The notes under the pieces are model-generated. The model did no database searches and was not told the DNA's origin. It saw only the letters and a list, made by a program, of their open reading frames with translations. Positions 24,785 to 31,883 of a stretch of 34,497 nucleotides of DNA are shown in pieces. Source of the DNA: Bacteroidota bacterium (lineage in GTDB: Bacteria; Bacteroidota; Bacteroidia; J057). The position numbers were made by a program, and so were the translations under genes. The stretch covers positions 1 through 34,497 of the forward strand of contig JAGQVA010000005.1 of assembly GCA_020438265.1 (NCBI GenBank), read 5' to 3'. Each line of letters opens with the position of its first letter. Position 1 is the stretch's first letter.

Positions 24785-24955
24785 ATGCCTATTGAAATCA
24801 GAGAACTTACTATCAGGACAGAGATTCAGACTTCAAATGCTGATTCTAAAACTTCTTTAGCCAGAGAAGATCTGGCCCAACTAAGAAAACAGTTACTCGA
24901 AGAAGTCAAAAAAATGATGCTTGATCAAAAAAGGAAAAAAACCTACAGAAGATAA
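24785..24955 (+). CDS. DUF5908 mini-protein of the injection system
   Basis: A short gene of 56 residues starts at 24785 with MPIEIRELTIRTEI and ends in a basic tail KKTYRR. The MPIEIREL opening is the signature of the DUF5908 family, which is found in Bacteroidota injection-system clusters. The middle and end form one charged helix (DLAQLRKQLLEEVKKMM). The role is unknown; it may be a small baseplate or hub component, since its place matches Afp6. It starts 10 bases after the second tube gene, and the LysM gene begins 3 bases after it, so it is part of the operon. Confidence 0.75.
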   Translation: MPIEIRELTIRTEIQTSNADSKTSLAREDLAQLRKQLLEEVKKMMLDQKRKKTYRR

Positions 24956-24958
24956 AAA

Positions 24959-25636
24959 ATGGCGGGAAACTTTCAATTATTAAAAATGACAGGGTATCAG
25001 GATGAAAATTTCCAAAGTGCTGTACAGGGAAATCCCTATGAAGTCATGATCAACCCAGAGTCGATCAAGTGGAACCGCAAGATTGACTATAATGATGAGC
25101 AAGCACCTGATAGTAGCTCTCCTTCCCAAAAGTATAAAAGTACTCCATGCGATGAACTCAGCTTTGAAATAGTCATCGACTGTACAGGAGTAGTTGATAG
25201 CAAAAGGGTCAATATGGCGAAAGAAATAAAGGTGCTGGAAAGAATTATATTTACCTATAATGGAAAAATCCATCGCCCTAATTTTGTTAAAATTCAATGG
25301 GGAGAAAATATCACCTTCAAAAGCGTATTAAAAACTTTTGATACTACCTATACCCTTTTTAAGCCAGACGGTTCTCCCCTAAGAGCCAAAGTATCACTCA
25401 GTTTCGGAGAATATATCGCCCCAAAGAAGGTAAAGCAAAAAGACGGGGACAATTCTCCCGATATAAGCCATTTAGTAACAGTCGTTCAGGGCCAGAACCT
25501 CCCACAACTCTGCGAACAAATGTGGAATGACAACTCCTATTATGTTGATGTTGCCAGGTATAATAATCTCAACAAATTCAGACACTTGAAGGGGGGACAA
25601 AAACTCATTTTTCCTCCCATAATTCAACCATCATGA
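24959..25636 (+). CDS. LysM-containing tube/baseplate hub protein (Afp7/Pvc7-like)
   Basis: The protein has 225 residues. The N-terminal two thirds are a tube-like domain (QGNPYEVMINPESIKWNRKI, GELSFEIVIDCTG-like LSFEIVIDCTG) that probably bridges tube and spike. The C-terminal ~55 residues are a LysM fold: HLVTVVQGQNLPQLCEQMW, then VARYNNLNKFRHLKGGQKL and a final IFPP. In eCIS and phage baseplates LysM proteins (T4 gp53-type, Afp7) hold the hub. Its stop overlaps the next start by 4 bases (ATGA). It is cytoplasmic before assembly. Confidence 0.85.
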   Translation: MAGNFQLLKMTGYQDENFQSAVQGNPYEVMINPESIKWNRKIDYNDEQAPDSSSPSQKYKSTPCDELSFEIVIDCTGVVDSKRVNMAKEIKVLERIIFTYNGKIHRPNFVKIQWGENITFKSVLKTFDTTYTLFKPDGSPLRAKVSLSFGEYIAPKKVKQKDGDNSPDISHLVTVVQGQNLPQLCEQMWNDNSYYVDVARYNNLNKFRHLKGGQKLIFPPIIQPS

Positions 25637-27432
25637 GTGGATCAGCAAACATACAAAGCGGAGGTTTGGTTACCTTTGCAATAAAGGTAGGTGGAAATGT
25701 CATTCCTGATGAAAATCAGGTATTATCAGTAGAAATCGAATCTGCCGTTAATCGGATTTCACGCGCGACCATTTCCATTCGTGATGGGGAAGCCAGCAGT
25801 GGTACATTTAAAGCCAGTTCGTCAGAAACTTTCGTACCCGGGGCCAAAATCACTATTGAAGCTGGTTATGATTCCAAAAACCAAATCATTTTTAAAGGAA
25901 TCATCACCGGGCAGTTTGTTCAGATCAATAATGCAATCGGTTCAAGATTGATTGTTGAATGCAGGGATGAGGCGATAAAAATGACCGTAGGAAGGAAAAC
26001 CCTCACTTTTGCCAAACAAAAAGATAGCGATATCATTTCATCTATTATTGGCAATTATGGTGGTTTGTCTTCGGAGGTAACAGCTACGACCACTCAATGG
26101 CCAGAACAAGTGCAGTACTATACCTCAGACTGGGATTTTACCCTGATGAGAGCAGAGGCGAATGGACTGATCGTTACCACTGTCAATGGAAAACTCTCGG
26201 TTGTCAAACCAGATGCTGAAACTTCTTCAGCGCTTACATTAAGCTATGGAGATAATATCTATGAAATCAATGCGGATTTGAATTCAACGACTCAGTTAAG
26301 CTCCGTTCAGGCTTTATCCTGGGATTATAAAACCCAGGCAGTTGTAAAAGGAGAATCATCAAACAGTCAGGCTGGTCCAGGTAATTTATCCTCAAAGAAA
26401 TTGTCCGAAGTGGTGGGGCTGTCCAATTACATCCTTCAGACATCAGCAAATCTTCAGCAGGCGGATCTTACCAACTGGACAAAGGCTGAGCTGGTAAAAA
26501 GCAATTATTCCAAAATCAGAGGCGAAGTCAAATGCCAGGGAAACTCGCTTGTTGTACCAGGAAAATACTTTACCCTCAAAGGGCTGGGAACACGCTTTGA
26601 CGGAGATCATTTTATCGCGGGAATAAAGCATGTTATCGCGGAGGGAAACTGGTTTACGGAAGTTGAATTTGGAATTTCTCCCAACTGGTTTTCCTATGAA
26701 ACTGATATTATGGCTCCGCCAGCTTCAGGGCTCTTACCGGGAACACGGGGGTTATTTAATGCCACCGTCAAGAAAATTTATGAAGATCCTGATAATCAGT
26801 ACCGAATTCAGATTGACATTCCTCTGTTTGGCTCTCAGGGAGAAGGAATCTGGGCAAGGCTGACTAATTTTTATTCTACAAGTGGAGCAGGAGCTTTTTT
26901 CCTTCCAGAAGTTGGAGATGAAGTCGTCGTAGGTTTCCTGGGAGAAGATCCCCGTTTTCCTATCATCCTCGGGAGCATGTATAGCAGTTCAAAAATCAAA
27001 CCCTTCGAGGGGCTTGATCCCAATGAAAAAAACTCTCTGAAAGCGATTGTATCCAAACAAGGTATTTATATCCAGTTTGATGATGAAAACAAAATATTCA
27101 CGATCAAAACACCGGGTAATAATACCATAGTAGTGAGTGATAAGGATAAGAAAATATCCATACAGGATGAAAACAGTAATAGCATCGAACTTTCGAGTGA
27201 CGGCATTACGATGAAAAGTCCTAAAAACATCAGTATTGAAGCGGATCAGAATGTCAGTATCAAAGGTACCCAGGGAGTAAGTATTCAGTCATCTCCGGGA
27301 GATGTACAGATAAAGGGAACCAATGTAAAGATAAATGCCGAAGCAGAATTTTCGGCCCAGGGAAGCGCGGCAGCCTCTGTGCAGGGTGGCGGAGAATTAA
27401 CGCTCAAAGGTGCAATGGTCATGATAAACTAA
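25633..27432 (+). CDS. VgrG/gp5-gp27-like spike protein (Afp8/Pvc8-like)
   Basis: The protein has 599 residues. The N-terminal 350 or so are the gp27/phage-late-control-D-like hub (FAIKVGGNVIPDENQVLSVE, then FAKQKDSDIISSIIGNYGG and SDWDFTLMRAEANGLIV). An OB-fold follows (GLFNATVKKIYEDPDNQYRI, then VGDEVVVGFLGEDPRFPII). From about 470 the protein becomes a beta-helical needle of short repeats (ISIQDENS, ISIEADQNVSIKG, VSIQSS, VQIKGT) ending at VMIN. It forms the trimeric needle at the puncturing end and is followed at once by its PAAR tip. No extra effector domain is visible. Confidence 0.9.
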   Translation: MSGSANIQSGGLVTFAIKVGGNVIPDENQVLSVEIESAVNRISRATISIRDGEASSGTFKASSSETFVPGAKITIEAGYDSKNQIIFKGIITGQFVQINNAIGSRLIVECRDEAIKMTVGRKTLTFAKQKDSDIISSIIGNYGGLSSEVTATTTQWPEQVQYYTSDWDFTLMRAEANGLIVTTVNGKLSVVKPDAETSSALTLSYGDNIYEINADLNSTTQLSSVQALSWDYKTQAVVKGESSNSQAGPGNLSSKKLSEVVGLSNYILQTSANLQQADLTNWTKAELVKSNYSKIRGEVKCQGNSLVVPGKYFTLKGLGTRFDGDHFIAGIKHVIAEGNWFTEVEFGISPNWFSYETDIMAPPASGLLPGTRGLFNATVKKIYEDPDNQYRIQIDIPLFGSQGEGIWARLTNFYSTSGAGAFFLPEVGDEVVVGFLGEDPRFPIILGSMYSSSKIKPFEGLDPNEKNSLKAIVSKQGIYIQFDDENKIFTIKTPGNNTIVVSDKDKKISIQDENSNSIELSSDGITMKSPKNISIEADQNVSIKGTQGVSIQSSPGDVQIKGTNVKINAEAEFSAQGSAAASVQGGGELTLKGAMVMIN

Positions 27433-27445
27433 TAATAAACTCAAT

Positions 27446-27745
27446 ATGCCTCCAGCAGCAAGACTTACAGATTTCCACGAATGCCCTATGCAAACACCAG
27501 GGGTTCCTCCTATTCCACATGTGGGTGGGCCCGTGGTTGGACCAGGTGTGCCGACCGTTTTGATTGAAAAACTGCCAGCAGCAGTTTTGGGAGATATGCT
27601 CGTTTGCGTCGGACCTCCTGATACAATTATCAAAGGTTCTGCGACAGTCATGATTGGAGGAAAACCCGCTGCGCGAATGGGCGATTCAACTGCTCATGGA
27701 GGAGAAATCGTCCTGGGTGCATTCACAGTAATCATTGGAGGATAA
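27446..27745 (+). CDS. PAAR-domain spike tip protein
   Basis: The protein has 99 residues. It opens MPPAARLTDFHECPM, a PAAR-type start, and ends GGKPAARMGDSTAHGGEIVL followed by FTVIIGG, where the repeated GD/GG turns build the sharp cone. His and Cys residues near 11-13 (HEC), 26, the LVCVG and the AHGG could bind the metal ion of the tip. PAAR proteins cap gp5/VgrG spikes and can carry effectors; this one has no extension, so it is a plain tip. It starts 13 bases after the spike gene and ends 4 bases before the gp25 gene. Confidence 0.9.
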   Translation: MPPAARLTDFHECPMQTPGVPPIPHVGGPVVGPGVPTVLIEKLPAAVLGDMLVCVGPPDTIIKGSATVMIGGKPAARMGDSTAHGGEIVLGAFTVIIGG

Positions 27746-27749
27746 AACA

Positions 27750-28163
27750 ATGGATAAATTAGATAATCACTTTTTAGGGGCAGGATGGTCATTTCCGATC
27801 ACTTTTTCGGCGGGAAATCACCAACTCATGGTTACCCGCTATGAAGCAAATATCAATGAATCCATTAACACAATCCTCCATACAAAAATGGGGGAAAGAT
27901 TGATGAATCCTCAATTCGGATCAGGACTCCATCAGTTTGTCTTCCGGCAGTTTGACAGCACCCTGAAAGGAGATATTAAAGACACAATTTATAACTCATT
28001 ACTGGAAAACGAACCAAGAATTACGGTTAAAGAAGTGGAAGTAGATTTTGCATCGCCCCAGGATGGTTTGATTGAAGTCCTTATTGAATATGAATATAAC
28101 CAAACCAATACACGCCATAATTATGTATTCCCTTTTCACCTGATAGAAGGCACCAATTTATAA
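27750..28163 (+). CDS. Baseplate wedge protein of the gp25 family (Afp9/Pvc9-like)
   Basis: The ATG at 27750 (MDKLDNHFLGAG) is preferred to the TTG at 27735, which lies inside the PAAR gene. This gives 137 residues. It carries gp25 landmarks: FLGAGWSFPITF, NINESINTILHTKMGERLMNP, FGSGLHQFVF, and a C-terminal VDFASPQDGLIEVLIEYEY. The EPR-like segment seen in other members is NEPRITVKEVEV here. gp25-type proteins join the baseplate wedges to the first sheath ring. The stop is directly followed by the next start, with no gap. Confidence 0.88.
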   Translation: MDKLDNHFLGAGWSFPITFSAGNHQLMVTRYEANINESINTILHTKMGERLMNPQFGSGLHQFVFRQFDSTLKGDIKDTIYNSLLENEPRITVKEVEVDFASPQDGLIEVLIEYEYNQTNTRHNYVFPFHLIEGTNL

Positions 28164-31100
28164 ATGAAAGAATTGAATCCATATCGCATTTTGCATGCCC
28201 AACAACAGGCGCTAATCCCTTCCTCCCACCTCATTGACGGGAGACAGGAAAGGGATCGTCTAAAGTTTTTGGCAGATTTTGCGACACTGATCAATTTTTT
28301 TGATCCAAACAATCAACGGTTTGGAAATTGGCAACCTTTCTTATTAAAAGATCCCGTTTTCCTTCTGGCAACTATTTCAAAAACTGATTATTTAAGAACC
28401 CGCCAATTATTTATAAGCACCTCTCAAAACCTAACCTATTTTACTAATAAACATGGAGATGAGAACGAGATTTCAAATGCGACCAATCAATTATTTGACC
28501 AACTGACCAGCGTTTTTGAGCTACTCGAAACCTGGACAAAATACATGCAATTATCTTTCCTGGAATATCATTTAAAACAGTACCTTTTCCGGGAAGTCAA
28601 AGCTCATTATTGCGCTGATCTTTGGGCGCTATTGGCACTCAGGCAAAATTTGGTCCTTCATCCCATCATCCAGGATATAGATCGTTTTGATGAAGAGAAG
28701 TTTCTCGCCTATGACTTTGAATTATGGCAGAAGAATAAAAACAAAATTCCCTACTGGGAGGTGTTGGGGCTTCCAAATTCCCTTGATGGTATGATCCCAG
28801 ACGCTCCCTCTCTTACTCCCATAGATATATCCAACGCATTAAAAAAACTGGGCAATAAATTGTTGGCGTTTCTGGCTCAGGTAGTTGAATATTCTGTCCA
28901 GGAATTTACCAATATAACCCATAAGAAAAGCGAATTTCCGGATACAATCCTTTTGAGAGCTTTTGCCAATCTCATGGGGATTTACAAACAGCAAATAAAT
29001 GTGCTATCGCAAAAGCACTTACAATTCTATATAGAGAAAATTCTTTTGCAACATCCTCTGGGAATTCGTCCAGACAGTGCTTATATCTGTGCCAAACCGG
29101 CAAAAAAGGACCTCATTTTCACGCTTCCCAAAGGCACACTGTTTAATGCAGGGCTGGATAATCAGAAGAAAACAATTCTTTTTCAGTCTGTTCAAAAAGA
29201 ATCGATCAATTCGGCTCTCATTGTCAAAGGGTATACACTCAATCATACTTCCAGCAATCAAATTTACCTTAAACAAACTCCGCCTCCCGATAAAATTCAG
29301 AAAGCAGAAAACGGGGCCATAAAAAGTTGGGACACTTTTGGCACCGCTGACCCAGATGCTACTGAGCTTCAGAAAAATGTAAAAGAATTAGGGTTTGTAT
29401 GCGCTTCTCCCATGTTTTTTTTGCAGGAGGGAGAAAGAAACATTCGGATTGACTTCATATTTGAAGAAACAGTAGATAAAGAGCTCTTTCAAAATACGAA
29501 ATTCTATTTGACCACATCGAAATCCTGGCTGGAAGTTTTCCCGGAAAATACAATCCTTCCAGAACAGAATTCCCCAAACACAATCTCTATCAATCTGAAT
29601 CTTTCTGCTTCAGATCCATCTATTGAGGCATTTCCCAAAAATCCGGAGGGTTTTGTCAGTCTCTGGCCCATGTTTAAGATTGAATGGAATTCTGTCTCCA
29701 AACCAAATCTTCTCCCGACTGTAACCTCTTTACAGATTTCAACTTGCGTCAAAGGACTAAAAACCTCTCTGAGTTTATATAATGACCACGGAGCCTTACC
29801 AGCTCAAAAGCCTTTTCCTTTTCTGGGGCCATCTCCTTTGCAAAATAGCGGGTTTATGGTTGGGAGTAAAGAGATATTCAGCAAACCGGTAAAACACTTA
29901 AAACTCAGTTTTTACTGGGACGATATTCCCCCGAAATCATCAATGAACGCCAGCTCTTCCAGGGACGCTTTCCTGGCATATTACAACCAGTATAATAATT
30001 TTATCAATGGGGCCTATAATTTGGATAGTTCTGCTCAAAACAATGGGACAACTGATACTGATTCAGCAGGAAATACAAATACAGGAAATACACCAACCAC
30101 AACTTTTGAAAATTCGGCTTTTAAAGTCTCATTTCAATATCTTCAGGGCAAAACCTGGAATTCCCTGAATGGGAACCTTGGCAAGGTGGAAGACTTTGAC
30201 AAAGAATGTAAAAACTGGGAATCGTCGAATGAGGAAGAAGCAAACTCTGCCCCAGATTTATTTGAACTCTACGGAGAAGATCCAAAAGATCTGTCTATTG
30301 TTCCCAGGATCTTTTCATTTCCTGAAAAAGAAAACACAAAACTATTCAGCCCTACCCCATCTCTCCAGCTACAGCCACTAACCTTTAGCCAGCATAGTAG
30401 TGATGGGTTTGTGAAAATGCAGCTAAAACAGCCTGTTTACGGGTTTGGCCGGGATATTTACCCCCAGGTAGTATCATCCATCGCTCTCTTCAACGCAGAC
30501 CACTTGATGGAGAGAAACCGGATGTATTGGCCCTGGAATAAAAAACCCCCTCAGGATAAAATGGAGATTGTTCCTCCACCTAATCCGCCCTATACGCCTA
30601 TGACAACAAAAGTGGAAGCTACTTATTATGCAAGTAAAACCTATGACTTTAGCTCAGAGGATGATACTTATCCCATTCAGTGTTTTCACATGAGTCCATT
30701 TCATAATTATCCTGTATATGACAGCGGTTCTAGCGATACAAATCTTCATAAGACATATACTCTTTTTCCCCAAATTAAACATTCATCGACTCTTTTTCTG
30801 GAGCTGGAAAATGTTGCTGCTCCGGCAGATTTAACGCTGTATTTTGAGCTTTCGACAAACTTCAATCCGGAAAATAACGAGAATCCGCCAAAGCTTTTTT
30901 ATCAATACCTTAGCCAAACCGGATGGAAAGATATGTCCGTCCTGGCGGATAGCACCAGAAGATTTACGTGTTCGGGTCTTATCAGACTCAGCATCCCAGA
31001 GGATATTACCACCAACCATCCCACTATGCCCAGAAATAATTGTTGGGTATTTATTGCGACGGAAAATCCTCCAAAGAATTTTTCCCAGACCATTTTTTAT

Positions 31101-31877
31101 ACAACCAATGGAGTGAAAGTACAGAGAGTAGTAGCACCTTCAGACGATAGTCTTACTCTGCCTTTTCTTCCGGCTGGTAAAATTACAGGTCCTCATACAG
31201 CAATACCAGAAATCGCTTCGATTCAACAGCCTTTTCCCTCTTTTGGGGGTAAAGGAGCTGAAAATTCTCAGGAAATGAACCAACGGGTCAGTGTGCGCAT
31301 TAAAACCAAAGACAGGCTTGTTACTCCCCTCGATTATTTCGAGGCTATTACCTCTGCCTTCCCTGATATTTATTTTGTCAAAGTCATCAGGGATCAATCC
31401 AAAATCAAAGTAAAAATCGCCAAAAAGGTGAAGAATCCTCAGGAAAGCAACGCTTTTACACCTTTGGTAAGTGATTGCAAGATAGAAGACATACAAGCCT
31501 ATGTAAGCCAGAGAACCTCTCCTTTTACCCATGCGGAAGTGTCCAATTTCAATATGCAATTGGTTAAAGCAACGATTAGCATTAAGGTAAAAACGGGTTA
31601 TGAAAAATCAGAAATGCAGGATAGAGTCCTTCAAAGCCTGAACATATTTCTGGCGCCCTGGATCACCAGCGACCAACAACAAGTAGCTATAGATCAATCT
31701 GTTACAAAGTCAAAAGTCATGAGCTTTATCAAAAGTATTCCCGGAGTAGCCCAGGTTTCACCTATTGACATGCTTCAAGATACAAATGCTGAAGATCCAT
31801 ACTTTATCCACTATAATTCTAAAAATTCAAATACACTATTTATTCCCTCCAGCCAATCCATAAAAGTTTTAGCATAG
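28164..31877 (+). CDS. Large baseplate protein, Afp11/gpJ-like
   Basis: The protein has 1237 residues. Its N-terminal part is helical and unlike anything I can name. The last 250 or so carry the baseplate-J landmarks: NQRVSVRIKTKDRLVTPLDY, FEAITSAFPDIYFVKVIRD, and a C-terminal cystatin-like region (MSFIKSIPGVAQVSPIDML). A polar, low-complexity stretch (about residues 621-648: SSAQNNGTTDTDSAG and TNTGNTPTTT) joins two domains. gpJ/gp6-type proteins form the wedge ring of the baseplate and signal its opening. It begins immediately after the gp25 stop and ends 6 bases before the next gene. Confidence 0.82.
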   Translation: MKELNPYRILHAQQQALIPSSHLIDGRQERDRLKFLADFATLINFFDPNNQRFGNWQPFLLKDPVFLLATISKTDYLRTRQLFISTSQNLTYFTNKHGDENEISNATNQLFDQLTSVFELLETWTKYMQLSFLEYHLKQYLFREVKAHYCADLWALLALRQNLVLHPIIQDIDRFDEEKFLAYDFELWQKNKNKIPYWEVLGLPNSLDGMIPDAPSLTPIDISNALKKLGNKLLAFLAQVVEYSVQEFTNITHKKSEFPDTILLRAFANLMGIYKQQINVLSQKHLQFYIEKILLQHPLGIRPDSAYICAKPAKKDLIFTLPKGTLFNAGLDNQKKTILFQSVQKESINSALIVKGYTLNHTSSNQIYLKQTPPPDKIQKAENGAIKSWDTFGTADPDATELQKNVKELGFVCASPMFFLQEGERNIRIDFIFEETVDKELFQNTKFYLTTSKSWLEVFPENTILPEQNSPNTISINLNLSASDPSIEAFPKNPEGFVSLWPMFKIEWNSVSKPNLLPTVTSLQISTCVKGLKTSLSLYNDHGALPAQKPFPFLGPSPLQNSGFMVGSKEIFSKPVKHLKLSFYWDDIPPKSSMNASSSRDAFLAYYNQYNNFINGAYNLDSSAQNNGTTDTDSAGNTNTGNTPTTTFENSAFKVSFQYLQGKTWNSLNGNLGKVEDFDKECKNWESSNEEEANSAPDLFELYGEDPKDLSIVPRIFSFPEKENTKLFSPTPSLQLQPLTFSQHSSDGFVKMQLKQPVYGFGRDIYPQVVSSIALFNADHLMERNRMYWPWNKKPPQDKMEIVPPPNPPYTPMTTKVEATYYASKTYDFSSEDDTYPIQCFHMSPFHNYPVYDSGSSDTNLHKTYTLFPQIKHSSTLFLELENVAAPADLTLYFELSTNFNPENNENPPKLFYQYLSQTGWKDMSVLADSTRRFTCSGLIRLSIPEDITTNHPTMPRNNCWVFIATENPPKNFSQTIFYTTNGVKVQRVVAPSDDSLTLPFLPAGKITGPHTAIPEIASIQQPFPSFGGKGAENSQEMNQRVSVRIKTKDRLVTPLDYFEAITSAFPDIYFVKVIRDQSKIKVKIAKKVKNPQESNAFTPLVSDCKIEDIQAYVSQRTSPFTHAEVSNFNMQLVKATISIKVKTGYEKSEMQDRVLQSLNIFLAPWITSDQQQVAIDQSVTKSKVMSFIKSIPGVAQVSPIDMLQDTNAEDPYFIHYNSKNSNTLFIPSSQSIKVLA

Positions 31878-31883
31878 TCATTC

